This document shows positions 34,449 to 46,713 of a stretch of 64,000 nucleotides of DNA, piece by piece. The DNA is from Nymphaea colorata. Lineage: Eukaryota; Streptophyta; Magnoliopsida; Nymphaeales; Nymphaeaceae. Position 1 is the first letter of the stretch; every line of letters begins with the position of its first letter. The notes under the pieces are model-generated. The model was given only the letters and a program-made list of their open reading frames with translations. It did not search any database and was not told where the DNA came from. The position numbers and the translations under genes are program-made. The DNA lies in the NCBI RefSeq assembly GCF_008831285.2, contig NC_045144.1, positions 13,257,858 through 13,321,857 on the forward strand, written 5' to 3'.

Positions 34449-37400
34449 CAGGGCAGAGACAGGATTTTTTTTTTTTTTGAGAGAGGCAAAACGGTCCAAC
34501 GATCAGTAATATATTACATATATAATATATTAATATAATATATATATATATTATATACAATATATGTATGTATATATAGACTCACACATTATATAGTATT
34601 TGCAAACTACAGTGTAGCAGAAGTGAACATATGTCATATACAATTGCACATGTCATGAACTTGAAGCGCGACCTGTCCTATGACACATTTTAGTAGTTGC
34701 TTGTATCATTAGCACAAAATGTGGTCTGTCCTAAACAGATAAAGTACTCTATTTTTATTATAGTGACGTAGGTGTGAGCATAAGATGGACATACAAATAT
34801 CACAACCCAAAATTTAACAAACAAATACATCTATAAACTCCAAAACCAAAAAGATAAATGTTACTTACCTAAAACAAATCGTTTTGTATTCTTTCTATGT
34901 ATAGCACAATCAGTTTTTGCCTATGTTTTTATTGAAAATAGTTACATATAATCATTCATTCACCTGTATAATAAAATGTAAATAAAAACTACATCATTTA
35001 TTATTAAAACTAAATAATGACTCAAATAAACATTAACATAAAAAGGATACAACAAAATACGTTACTTATTGTAGTTGTGTTCTACGACTTTTTATCTTGT
35101 AAAAGGCATCAATAATATCATTTGGATCAAACAGTTAAGCAATTTTTTTCTCAATATACAAAAACAGATAATCTGCAAAAAATTCATCATTCATTTTGTT
35201 ACTCAACCTTGTTTTAATAAATTTCATAGCAGATAATGTCTTTTCTATGATTGTATTGGAGATAAAAAGTGTTAGAATGAGACTAAGCAACTTTTATACA
35301 TAATGACATCATTCACTTTTTCTACTATATATCAATGTTTGACATACATCTGATATTGTACTTAAATTTTGAAAACTTGGATGATAACAAAAATCATTAT
35401 TATAATGTCTCAACTGATAATTTAAACTTATAAAATCTGAGTTCATAAAATCTTCAAGATAAAACTTCTGTGCAAGAGTATATGCATCTCATGTATTAAA
35501 CAACTCATATTGATTTCTAAGGTTGAATGTCGACATCAAACGAAGTATTTTCATAAAATTCTCATTAAATTTACTATTCAATTCTACCATCTAAGAAACA
35601 ATGGTAGCAATAAAAATATCGACATGATAATGATGTCTCTCTATACTAAAATTATGTTACGATGAGAACGTGATCCTCTGACAAAATATTGAGCATTCAT
35701 ATATGGAATAGTGATATCATGTGTCATACAAAATGCTCCCACAACATCTACAAATGAATCTCAACCAGTCATTCTAAGTTATTGTAGGAACTCTTTTGAA
35801 TTATAAACCATAGTCATTGCATTCAAAATGTCATGTCTTTGCCTTTGCAATGCCTAACAAAGAGTATCTCTCTGTCCTAAAATTTCTTGTATCAAGTGCA
35901 AAATAAATACAAAGTCAAATGATGTGATTATGTTGTAAACTTAATACTTTCACCATGTATTTAATATGTTGGTCTATTGTCTATTAAATTTTCTAATATA
36001 TAACATGGTGCATCAAACATTTTTATCAATATCTATAAGGAGACAAGAAATGTGATCTCCATCTAGTATCACCAGGCCGCTGTAGTGATCCAATTTGATT
36101 AAGTCATCTTTCTGTTTCAAGTTCATGTATATTAATTCTACATGCAATTTCATATGTTGAGCTTCGTGCAATTTATCATTACATTTACTGCTTGCACTAA
36201 CAATATTAATTATGTATGTTAATTGTTTAAAAAAGTTATGAACCCAACAACTTCTTTTGGAGCTGGAACAAATGCAAGTTATAATCTATGACCAAAACAA
36301 TAAACATATATGTATAAAGACATTCATTCAAAATTAATGTTTACAATCCATTTCATTCACCTCGCATATTGCTAGCACCATCATATCTTTGTCCTTGTAT
36401 ATCTAAAATACTAAGATTATATTGACACAACAAAGTAAAAATTACATTCTTTAAATTAATTGTTGTAGTATCATTTACATGCACAATATCTAAAAATCGC
36501 TCTTGAACTTGACCTTGTTTATTAACAAATCTAAGAACAACAACTATTTACTCTCTCTTGGACTCATCTCAAGCTTCATAAATAATAAAACAATATTTAG
36601 CATCATCAATTTCTTCTATAATTTTAGTTCACACTTTACTTGCAAAAATATGTAAAATTTCATTCTGAACTATCGCTGATGTATATTTAGCATTCGTTGG
36701 AGCGTTATCTAAAACAAGTTATGCAACTTTGTCATTATAACTAGCTAAAGTTTTAATAAACTCAATAAAGTTACATTGATTCAATAAACTTGAACTTTCA
36801 TTATGACCTTTAAAAACACATGCTTGAAATGCTAACTAACGAACTGCGTCGATAGATGTCTTCAATCTCAAGCAGTTGTTGTGAATAAAATCTGAACTTT
36901 GTTTTTCAATCATTTTATCTATGTGTTTTCTTTGATGAATTCAGTCATTAAATGCTCATACATTCACATTATGGGGTGAATTTTGTCTTCACTCTTCATG
37001 ACTATGAAATGCACATATTTTCTCACTACCACCTACCAAATAGACTTTCATTTGAAGCTACAGTACTGAAAAGATAACATGACAAACAATATGAACTATT
37101 TATCTTGGGAGAATATTCTAACCATGGAAATCTTTGAATCCATGAAACTTGAAATTTAAAATGATGATTTGAAGGACCTAACTGGTTATCTATAAAGCTT
37201 GTGCTTATATGACCCATGATTAAAATATGCTCACCTAACTTCATCTCTCTCATTTATTGATATCTCTCATATAAGACGTTGCAACCGTGAATCACGCAAG
37301 ATGTTTGCTGTAGTTTGAATTTTTGAATACTTAAAAGGTGGAGGATCTGAGTCAAAAGACCAACATAAAGAGCTTTCAAACAAGAACAACCAACATTTTG

Positions 37401-38665
37401 GTTTTCTCCCTCTTGATCAATAACTTTTTTTTTTTCAAATAATCTTGAATATTTTTCATCATCTTCTCAATAGGCTAACACGAAAAAACTGAAATTTAAA
37501 ATAGAAAATAAGATTTAAACATATTGAACTCAAATCATTTCAGCCGATTATATGCTTAATTCAAAACAAAAAATAGAAATTTGTGAGCGAAATCAGGCTT
37601 GGCAGCATCTTAGGCAGTAGTGCTCTGTGCTCCCTAAATGGCCTAAACAGTAAAAGGTAGTGGTCTGTGCTGCCTTAAATGAGTCACTAAGGCTCCTTGA
37701 CATCATTGACCCCTTCCTAACAAAAAAAAACATGGTGAAAAATTGTTAGATAAATGAAAAGGAATGAAGGCAGCAACAAGTTCTGTCAAAGAAACAGGTC
37801 CAACAAAGATGGTTTAAATTTTTCACCTGTTGGATCGCATTCATCCTATGTGAATCAGTCATGAGTCTCTATACCAATCAAAGAACATAAAAGGCACATA
37901 AATAGCATAGAGACTAACATCGATTCCATTTCAAAAGCAAACAACAATCAAAGAATGAAGAAATTGAATCCATTTGACACTTACGATATTGCTGAACTCT
38001 TCAGCCGATTCCTTTTGGACTTCATATGGATGAAAAGAAAACACAGTTAGAACATAGAAGATACGAATGTGCTATAGGTAAGAAATCTGGATGCTTTCTC
38101 TCCTTATTTTCAGAAAACAGAAATTGGCACCTCGAAGGCTCAAAAGACCATTCAAAATCATGCAAAATAAGTAAGCAAACAAAGGAGTTTGCAAATTTAC
38201 GTGACAAATTCGAGAAATAGTTGATTCTATGAGAAATCAGACAAGAACAATATAAGAGTCAGAACAGAGATGGTTAGCAATGATACGATGATCACCCTCA
38301 ACCGATAAACAGTGAACACTGAAGCCAGGCGATAAACAGCAAACACTGAAGCCAGGCGGTGCAGCGGCGGTGACGGACCAACGGTGTCTAGGGCGGCAGC
38401 AGCCGATAGCGCTCCAGCAGCAGTCCAAACACCAGGCAGAGTCAGACAAGAGACATCAGGGGTCGCAGACACAATGGGAACAGAGACAAAAGGGGGTTGC
38501 GGGCTGCGTTTTGTTGGTTGAATCTGTTCATATCTACAGGGGCCAAATTAAGTCCGGTTCGCAAAGCTATAGGGATAAAATAAAAATTTTCAGTTATTTG
38601 AATTTAATTTTTTTATTTCCCCGAGGTGGGGCCACGGCCCCTGCAGCCCCTTTGACTCTGCGCAA
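34449..38665 (-). mobile_element. hAT transposon of the ZMYM1/DUF4371 type, degraded
   Basis: The left end reads cagggcagagacagga, followed by a T run and gagagaggcaaaa. This is the typical terminus of this plant hAT group (form CAGGGGCGGAGCCAGGATTTTT...GGGGGGC). The right end reads ggggccacggcccctgcagc, then ccctttgactctgcgcaag, the matching inverted terminus (form ...GGCTCTGCCCCTG) with changes. The interior carries a transposase of the same group on the minus strand. No clear 8-bp duplication was found, and both ends are mutated, so the exact boundaries are within a few bases at best. Confidence 0.65.
35068..37330 (-). pseudogene. hAT transposase, TTF-type zinc finger/DUF4371/hATC, heavily degraded
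   Basis: In order on the minus strand: the TTF-type finger region (FKFQVSWIQRFPWLEYSPK, then YCLSCYLFS, 37170-37060); a segment beginning HNNCLRLKTSIDAVRQLAFQ by homology, here with stops; the DUF4371 core (YCFIIYEA, VVVLRFVNKQGQVQERFLDI, DIQGQRYDGASNM, about 36620-36360); and at the C-terminus the hAT dimerisation end (ISNTIIEKTLSAMKFIKTRL, then DEFFADYLFLYIEKKIA, about 35270-35140), closing near 35068. Stops occur every few dozen codons, including a Trp changed to TGA in the SKVWTKI segment. It is a fossil, older looking than the hAT at 16.3 kb, and from a different hAT clade. Confidence 0.85.
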
Positions 38666-39109
38666 GGTATGTCCGGAAGACGGAAAACCTCTTTTTCTTA
38701 TTATCGATCCTTCCCCCAGAGAGTGACCAGGCCTCTGCACCGCTTGCTGAGAAGGGGAAAGGCCCAACGGCCCTTCCTTGTCCCTCCTAGTCTGCTCCCT
38801 AAAAAAAAAAAAAAAAAAACCACCGAGGGACTTGACGGTCCCTCCCTCTCTTCTTTGCCTCAAGAGGCAGAGGTTGCCTGAGGGGGGCACAGCCAGGTAC
38901 CTCTCCCTCCGTCTACTACCCAATGGCGACGGCGCCGCCTCATGACATCGATTGCCGGTGCTTTCGTCCTTGTTACTCTAGTGGCAGCGTGCTACCGTTG
39001 CATCTGTCGCAGGCACCAAAAAAACACAACATACTGGCAATATGATGACAGTTTGTCAATTATAAAGTAAAATTTTTCCACGAGACAATGAGTTGATATG
39101 TAGCCTTCT
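38666..39109. other. GC-richer non-coding segment with A21 tract
   Basis: A patch of about 45-55 percent GC with a run of about 20 A at 38799-38819 between two C/T-rich flanks. Open frames cross it but include poly-Lys or poly-Phe from the A run and are not credible. It may be a retroposed copy inserted next to the hAT end. Confidence 0.4.
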
Positions 39110-39123
39110 GCTCTGATACCAAT
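39110..39123 (-). other. tRNA-iMet-type primer-binding-site motif
   Basis: The minus strand reads ATTGGTATCAGAGC, the PBS used by many plant LTR retrotransposons. The DNA upstream in that orientation (39124 onward) would be an LTR, but a CA end cannot be seen and no gag-pol follows, since the hAT lies there. It could be a remnant or chance. Confidence 0.35.
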
Positions 39124-42100
39124 CAAGGATAACAGTAAGATACTGTCTCTATTAAACCACAGGTTAGTTTGGTTACCGCAGAAACTCAGCGGATGAAGAT
39201 CAATTTCGTAGCCTTGACGGGGATGACGTACTCACGGTCTGGGGAACGCCAAAATCCACAATCAGCCAGCCATCAACAACTCCACCCTTTCGTTCTTATC
39301 ATGGATATATTTCCATATGTATCCATTGTCATTCTGCCGACACGTTCTTCTGTTTTCTTTTTAAGATTTACGTTTTCACTTTTCAGTCATAATGAAAACG
39401 AAAACCGCCAATCTTGCGGGTGAGGTGCATTACCGCACATGGCGCATGGTTTGGATCCTGCCTATCCCAGGCGGAACCAAAATCCAACATTTGTAAATTG
39501 CATCTTTGTTTTCAAAGCAAGTAATTTTCCAAAGCGACAGATATTTCAACACAAGTTTTTCTAAAAACAACCTCAAGGATCAAAAGGATTGGAACATCTA
39601 AATCTTAAGAAACCCAAATCTTAAATCGAATCAAATCTTCAACCTTGACCAAAACTCTTAAGTCCGTCAAGGTCCTTGAAAACTAGGAGAAACCAATATC
39701 AAATTCCCAATCCCTAGACTTAAAAATTAAACAAACTTTCGGTAATTAAAATATACCGAAGGTCTAACTCAAAACTTTTATAAAAATACCAACAATCGTA
39801 GATAGCTTAATAAAATCACCAGACCAGACCATAATATTAAAAAGATCAACACCCTAGGACCTAAGACATTAACAAAGAACCAGCACTATTATCCAAAATA
39901 TAAAACCCAAAACCTAAGTCAACATCTAAGGCTAGATCAAATTTTAATGGAAGCTTATTAAAAATCAGCAATTTTTTAAAGTCCAAAGCCAGGTTAAGGT
40001 TTTAGTTTAAACCAGGTTGGTTTGGTAGAGCCCAGCTCAGCTTCTTCAAGGGTGATCACATGAGTGAAGCTTGAGTCAAGGCCTAAACCAAACTAGGTTC
40101 AACAAGCGGGGTGCAAGCATCCAAACCAAGTTTGGTCTGGTTCATTTAGGAACAATCCTTGAGTATTATAACCCTTATGTTGCAAGTCTAATTTAGATTA
40201 CTCCCTAATTCTATATTTAGCATAATTAGGTCCAACTCTTTTGGGATTACAACCCTAAGAGTTCTCAACCTAATCAGTTTGGTCACAACCTAGGCAGAAT
40301 AAATCTATCCTTAGTCGTTTCTAGATTTACTTGCTTGAAGTTATAACTTATGGAATTACAAGCTTGATTTGGCTAAGACATTCAGGTCAAACCCTTAATT
40401 AGCATCCAAACTAAGCTTTGAACACATCACATTAACCTCTCTAAGATATCGACCTAACTCACTCAAGTCCTAAACCAAGTACATTAATTGGTCAAGTTAG
40501 GAATCAATCAACTTAGTATTAAAATAAGAACAATAAACCCCTTTTCTCTAGCTAAACTCATCAATTAGAAACCAAATCCTAAGAAATACTCACAAAATGC
40601 ATGTTAATCTCAACTTTAGAAATAGTGGCAAGTTAAATGATATAAACAATAATCTTAAACATCCACTCTAGGATTTCAAACATCAAGGACCATAATAAGT
40701 TTAAATTGAACCTAAACCTTACCCCTTTAGGGCTAGTTTAGAACTTAAGCACTATTAGGGAACCCCCTCTAATAAGATAAATCAGTGAAAATCATGCAAA
40801 ATATAGAATTAGGGACATCATTGCCTGACCTATGATGATTAGTGATTAACAGTGATCTTTCTTATTATCCAAGCTCCCTTAATTTTGAGGTCACTTTAGG
40901 TTTTCAATAGAAAAAATGATTTTAACAAGTATCTGCATATTGATTTTGAAGTCTTAGTGTTGTCATAGATTCATAGGGAAAAGTCACAAAGGGAGAGAGA
41001 GAAAATATGACACATATACTGCAAAAGCCAATTGAGACAAGATCAATATCTGCATTAACCCAACCGGAAAGATGTATCATGATGCAAAGAAAAACGTCAG
41101 TCATCTCAAAAGAAAGGAAATATATGATCTTGTCCGGCAGCAATAAATGAATGAGATTCTAGATACATTACATCTATCAAGTAAGCTTGATATATATCAT
41201 ACAACCATAATAAGCTCGAACAGTGGAAGATACTTGAAATTGTCAACCATAACAATCAATCAAATATTAGAAAATAAGGAAACTTAATCTTCAAGTTAGC
41301 TGCTGGAAAGCCTTGTCCAGCAAGTAAAGCATACAAAGCAAACAAATAAAAAAAATGATCTATTTACCACTACAGTGTTTGGATAAAGGTAAAAGCATCC
41401 AAATAAAAACACTCATATACACATCTCAACATTATTTTGGTATACCTTGACAAACTCCAATACCTCTATTTACTCAGGAGAGGCATGCGGTTCATTCACT
41501 GAAACGTGACAGCGGCTACCTGATTTTAACCTAGAAAGTGTTAAAAGGTAAAAGCATTCCTGAGACCATGCGGATAATTGCCATAATAATATATTATGGA
41601 AAAATCTGTTGGAATTAATTTCGTTCCCCGCGTAACCCAGTTACTACCTTTCTCAAATTTTACAGCAAGAAAACAATAATGAAATTACCACCCAAAAGTT
41701 ACGTCAACCATTTTCCAGCTTTTTTTGTGTAAATCTTATTCCATTGGATTTAAGATAGTTGTTCAGTTATTTAGTGAAATCGACCTTAGTTATGGGCGTG
41801 AATTCTATTGGACCGGGACTCTTTTCAGAAGATTTATGATTCCAAATTTAGTCGCACTCGCGGCGACATAAATACTCCATCCTAACACTCTGAATATTCA
41901 ACAGAACTAATTAATTTCAAAGTTTTGGTAAGAAACGTGAAAGGCAGCCAACCAAATCAGGTCAGCCACTATGTTATAGATCCATACGGTACTTCATATT
42001 TTGGAGAAATTGAAAAAGTATAAGGGTCGACACCTTCTTCCCCCTCTTGAACCATCTAATGTTAAAACTTTTCCATTACTCCCACATGCTTTTTTAATTT

Positions 42101-42609
42101 TTTTTATCGAAAATATTTATTTGAAGCATAACAAATAAATGTGAAAGGAGTACCCGTGGTCCATGGTGTATTCCAAATTAAATTGGTGGATGTCTTCGCC
42201 CAACGGTCTAATTAATTGTCATTTTCTTTTAAAAAGAAGAAAAAGGTGGAACGAGAAGTACATTGGTAAAGGAATTGGGTCATGGCAAATCATACACCAC
42301 GGGTCAAGTCGTTGCCTTCGAAAGCTGGCAATTGCAAACAGCCATTAGTTGTTGTCTTATCTGGCTCGTCACCATTTAATGACGGCTGATGCTTTTTTTG
42401 TCCTCACCTACAAAGACCAAGTCCGTCAGTTCTAATTATGCCGTCAAATGTAGGCAAATTGTTTTCATGAAATGGTTTCTTTATTTTGACGTATGATAGG
42501 TTTCTTATAAACATTGTAATTTTTTCCGCATTTTATACAATTATTGATGTACTTATTTGCATATCTTAATGATAAAGGTTCCTTTTAAGAACACACACAT
42601 ATATATAAG
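39124..42609. other. Long non-coding stretch, possible LTR remnant
   Basis: AT-rich DNA with no coding frame. 39500-40900 is dominated by caa/aac/cct words and strings of short similar phrases such as aacctaagtca, as seen in long plant LTRs. 41160-42600 is plain intergenic sequence. Confidence 0.4.
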
Positions 42610-42978
42610 TTGGTAAAACCCAGACCACTTGGGTCAGAGACAAAAAAATCAGACCTATTGAAATTAGTTAATTTTTTTTTTATATCTAAGCTTATAGATA
42701 TGATCTAAAGAGTGACTTGATGAGAAATATATATTAAGTTAGTAGTTTTCTTACTTAAATAATGTTTCTTAATAGTCCAAAAATGAGCGGCTCTTATAAC
42801 ATCAAAATTCTGGTAGTATAAAGATCAATTTATTTTTACATAAATGGCTTGAACTAAGGCATCATTTATATTAAATTAGTGTTTATAAACATATTAGAAG
42901 GTTTATATTTTGTTTAAAATACTTTTTAACATGAATTTAAGAGGTCTGGTTTTAATCCCTCACCAAAGTCTTTTGGTA

Positions 42979-42983
<5 letters not shown>
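42610..42983 (+). mobile_element. MITE copy C (TTGGTA-family)
   Basis: The left end ttggtaaaacccagaccact and the reverse complement of the right end (ttggtaccaaaagactttgg) form the inverted termini, continuing to gacct..ttgaaatt and gacct..ttaaatt. The body matches copy B nearly end to end (gatgagaaatatatattaag, ataacatcaaaatt, ttatattaaattagtgttta). Length 374 bp, non-coding. Confidence 0.8.

Positions 42984-43009
<26 letters not shown>
42984..43009. repeat. (AT)n microsatellite between MITE copies
   Basis: About 13 AT units, directly between the accaat end of copy C and the ttgatt end of copy D. Confidence 0.95.
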
Positions 43010-43299
43010 TGATTAATAGATAGCAGACTACTAAGAGACAAAAAACCAGACCACTTAATCAAACAAAATATGAACATCTTATTGTGTTGATAAACATCAA
43101 TTTAAGTTATTTTTAAAAAAAATATTTGAGTTTTCTAGTATCATAGTTTTGATATTGTTACAGACGTCCGATTTTTGGATTATTGGAAAAGTGTTATTAA
43201 AATAATTGATTAACTTAAAACATGTTTGTTATCAAACCATTCTTAAGATCAATCTAAAGTCAGATTGTCTCTTGTCAAAATGATATGGTATTCACCAGT
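43010..43299 (-). mobile_element. MITE copy D, inverted relative to copy C, shortened
   Basis: Begins ttgattaatag, then agagacaaaaaaccagacca and aaacaaaatatgaacatctt. This is the reverse complement of the right half of copies B and C. It ends gtctcttgtcaaaatgatat, matching the reverse complement of their left end with changes. About 90 bases of the middle are missing. Confidence 0.65.
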
Positions 43300-43476
43300 T
43301 TTTCTATACGTCCCATCCACATATTCCAATATTCAAACATACATCAATAAGGTTAAGGGGCCGGTTTGCATTCCAAAGGAAGACTTGGCTGATGGGGCAG
43401 TGTCCTTCCACCCCTTCCAAAATGTGAGAGCCACCGTGGACCGTGGACCCAGGGCACTAAGAAGGGGGTGGCTAGG

Positions 43477-43615
43477 TTTAACATGACGTGCCATCAGAAC
43501 ACGTCTACGACGCCAAAAAAAATGAGCAAGAATGAGGGAGATAAACCGTTTAACGTGACTAGCCATCAGAACACGTTTACGACGGCAAAAAAAAAGAGCA
43601 AGAATGAGGGGGATA
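43477..43615. repeat. Tandem duplication, unit about 72 bp
   Basis: gtttaac.tgac.gccatcaga, then acacgt.tacgacg.c and aagaatgaggg, occurs twice in direct order with few changes. Confidence 0.9.
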
Positions 43616-43989
43616 CATGGTAAACTTTTTCAATTGGATATCCAATAGGTCCAGATCCATCTGTTACTGGCAGTTGTATCAGTTAAACACAATAGCATTT
43701 GGATCTGGGTCGGGATTATGTTGAAACCCCATGAGATCGTTTAAATTCAGTTTCACATTATGTATTTATACATATACATGATTTCCCATCTACAATATAT
43801 TACTAAAAACATCAACTCTTTTCCTCTTCCATGTTTGCATTTTAAAATTGAAGAAGCTCAATGTATTATTTCAATATTAGAAAGCTATGCAGGTGTTGGT
43901 GCATTTTTCTAATTAAATAAGTATTTCTTTTGTGTACTGACTACCGATTGTGGCAAATCATGTGAACACTCCATGTAATTTTTAAATCA

Positions 43990-44120
43990 TGGTAATCTTA
44001 TTTTTTTATTTTTTTAACAAAACTTTTGATGAACTAGGGCGGGCGATGGCGGGGATGACCTTAATCTTATTTTTTATTTTTTTAACAAAATTTTTGATGA
44101 ACTAGTGCGGGCGATGGCGG
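43990..44120. repeat. Tandem duplication, unit about 69 bp
   Basis: taatcttattttt, then taacaaaa.ttttgatgaact, then gcgggcgatggcgg, occurs twice in direct order. Confidence 0.9.
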
Positions 44121-44485
44121 ACCGCCTTTTTCCCCTTTTAAGAGGCCGAGCCTCCCCTCGCCCAGAGGCCTCCTGCTCTATTCCGCCTCACCACTTTTTT
44201 CTTCTGAAAACCACTCCTTCATGTCGTGTGTATATTTTCAAAAGCAAAAGAAGCAAACACAAACAGGAACTTTATATGAAAAGTCGTTTTTGCCTTAGAA
44301 AAAATGAATTTAGCTAAGACCGGAAAATAGACATCATCTTAAAAAACAATCACAATAAATTTCAATTTGATCGTGGCATTTCGATCATGGCATGCCTTCT
44401 GTGTAATTAAAAGAACTGTAGTGGCACTTTCAATATTCCATGCACCGTGAACAAAGCAATATTATAAAATGCGTGTTACTGACAC

Positions 44486-44893
44486 TTAAAATTTACATTC
44501 CCCCCATAGGAAACCCTTCAGTGGCATTTCTTCTGTCACTACTAAACGATTTTTTGTGATACATTGTCTTCTCCAAAGGAGCTCTCTATTTCCAGTTTCC
44601 ACATTTATGGGATATGCAAATATTGCGGCTAAATCGGGAGCCACTCGCTGGACTTTCGGCTGAGTTTTCTGTGCCGCAGCATCCTGCCCACTAAATGGTT
44701 TTAAATTTTCAGTGACACTAGATACGTGCTGTTGAAGATAAGCATTCTTGTCGTATCTTCTTTTGTAAAAAGTTGGCATTTGGTTCGCGCTTGCGTTTCT
44801 TAACACGCAATTTTTTGTTCTAGGAATCATTAGCCGAAAACACATGCTAAAACTAGTATCATAGGAAGTATCAATAAATTTTAAAACAAACAT
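44486..44893 (-). CDS. Unidentified 135-codon open frame; N-terminal third lies in a duplicated block
   Basis: The frame starts at 44893 and stops at 44486. Residues 1-34 lie in a block repeated at 63.55 kb (shared FRLMIPRTKNCVLRNAS). Residues 35-135 are unique and look protein-like: QQHVSSVTENLKPFSGQDAA, then VAPDLAAIFAYPINVETG, RELLWRRQCITKN and EMPLKGFLWGECKF. I recognise no family, signal peptide or membrane segment. It might be an exon of a gene, with the shared part being its intron or flank rather than coding. Chance is possible. Confidence 0.25.
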   Translation of the reverse strand: MFVLKFIDTSYDTSFSMCFRLMIPRTKNCVLRNASANQMPTFYKRRYDKNAYLQQHVSSVTENLKPFSGQDAAAQKTQPKVQRVAPDLAAIFAYPINVETGNRELLWRRQCITKNRLVVTEEMPLKGFLWGECKF

Positions 44894-45185
44894 GAAAATG
44901 AGTAGAAATAAGATAGTGGTAAATAAAAAATTGAACTATGAAAGTGAGCTGAGAAAAAGTTAAAACAAAAGATAAAAAGAGAGAACTATGAAACCTTGAA
45001 CATTTTATTCATACTGAACTCCTCATGACCCAAAAGAAGTAAAACAAAAAGCGAGAAAAGGGTCGAACTTAGGTAAATAGTACAAATCATAGAAACATTT
45101 TGGTAGTTGAAGCCTATACGTCTTGGAGTAGAGAAACGGCACAGGGAACAGCAAGGTGACTCGGACTTGGACATAAGAATAACAG
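44790..45185. repeat. Dispersed direct duplicate, copy 1 (matches 63555-64000)
   Basis: The block begins cttgcgtttcttaacacgca and runs to aagaataacag. It matches 63555-64000 in the same orientation with small indels, including aactcctcatgacccaaaag and agtaaaacaaaaagcgagaa. It lies just downstream (3') of the lectin kinase pseudogene and may include its 3' untranslated region. Confidence 0.9.
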
Positions 45186-45326
45186 AGGTGAGAGATCTTG
45201 TAGCCAATCACCAGTCAAGAAGAATCAAGCAAAGTATCATACTCTGCTAGCTTAACTACTTGCAATAGGATTTACAGAACGACGACTTCTAACTGATGCT
45301 TCTGCAAAGGCATTCTGGAATTGTCT

Positions 45327-46708
45327 TCATATGTTATGAAGTGTCCTGAAAGTTGTTGATACTTTATCTGGGGAAGGATACTGCAAAATTAGTTGGTCCA
45401 TGCCTATATCGTCTTGAATTACTGAATCCTTGTAATTTAGATATTCTTGTACCGAGCCATCGCCATTAAGAAACTGAGTCAATTGCCGCATGCTTGGCCT
45501 TGATTCTGGCGCATTCTGTGAGCAGAGAACGCCAAGCTTCAGCACAAGCTCTGCTTCCTCCACCACATAGCAAATTCTCGACCTTCTTGTCCATAGCGTC
45601 CAGTATTCGTCCACCCTTCCACAGAGAGTCGACTAACTCCACCAGAATAATCTCCTCAGAGGGCCTCCCGGGCTCAAAAGGCCTCCTTCCACGACACTCT
45701 AGGACTAAGGCACCATAAGAATACACATCCGAACTCGTCGTGGACTTGTAGGTGCGGGAGAGCTCCGGCGCCATGTACCCAAAACTCCCAACGATGTGGG
45801 TTGTCTTTGGGTTGGTCCCATGCTCATAGAGTCTGGCGAGCCCAAAATCACTCAACCTGCCATTTAGATCACCATCCAACAACACGTTACTTGCTTTAAC
45901 ATCTCTGTGCACAACCACTTGCCCCCATTCTTCATGAAGATACAGCAGGCCGGAAGCAATTCCCTTCAGAATATTGAACCTCTGTTCCCAACTGAGGCAT
46001 CCCGCTTTCACATAAAAAAGAAAACCGTCTATGCTCCCATTTGGCATGAATTCATAAACCAGGAGCAGGTCGCCTCCTCGTCTACACCATCCATGCAATT
46101 GGACCAGGTTTCTGTGGCTCATCCTCCCCAAGCTCGATACTTCTGTGACAAACTCCCTCATTCCCTCTCTTGAATCATGTGATACTTTCTTGACTGCAAC
46201 CTCCAATCCGGTGCCTGGCATCACACCGAAACCTGCTTTGCCCAATTCATCCTTGAAACCCTTGGTTGCCGTGTAGAGTTCCCTGTACGAGAACCTATGT
46301 GGGTAGTCTATCCCATCCTTCTATCCTCTCGGATGTCAGCATTCGCTTCCTATAGGCCAAATAAGAAATGCCAACTGTGATCATGAGGAACGATAGAGCC
46401 ACCGACGCTACAGAAATGTTCAAGAACATGTTAGAAGACTTCCACCGAGGAGCTTCATCACTAATAGAGGGAAGGCGTGAAAGGTCCAGTTCTTGTTCGC
46501 CGATCGTGAAGCTCCAAGCCAAGATATAGTGCTTGCTGACGTACCAGAGGAGAAGCCAACATTCATGTGTTCGAGCAGAATAGAAGACAGGTCAATGGAA
46601 TATGATATTAGCGAGCGGGTAGGCTTGAGTGGGTGGGACACTGGAGCTATGGTGACATTCAGCTGCTTCACCCTTTCTTTCTTATCAAGCTCTGTATAAT
46701 AAGCAGCA
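45327..46708 (-). pseudogene. L-type lectin receptor-like kinase, 3' part: end of lectin domain, TM segment and kinase
   Basis: In order on the minus strand: the end of the legume-lectin domain (AAYYTELDKKERVKQLNVTI, PTRSLISYSIDLSSILLEHM, then AWSFTIGEQELDLSRLP after a frame change); a membrane segment (MFLNISVASVALSFLMITVG); and the kinase. A one-base shift near 46305 separates EGWD from [19 protein letters not shown]. The glycine loop is shortened: GKAGFG is followed directly by VMPGTG, so about five residues (the usual SVYKG region) are missing. [28 protein letters not shown] and APE are all present. A further shift near 45575 breaks the C-lobe before [17 protein letters not shown]; the last stop is at 45327. 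This plasma-membrane family is linked to immunity and development. Not functional. Confidence 0.92.
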
Positions 46709-46713
46709 GATTC
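46709..46713. other. Target-site duplication GATTC, left copy
   Basis: Five bases GATTC directly outside the left LTR. The same bases follow the right LTR at 51644-51648. Confidence 0.95.

Noticed and set aside
38594-38923. 110-codon minus-strand frame and matching plus-strand frames
   Set aside because: They run through an A21 tract (poly-Phe or poly-Lys) and have no family features.
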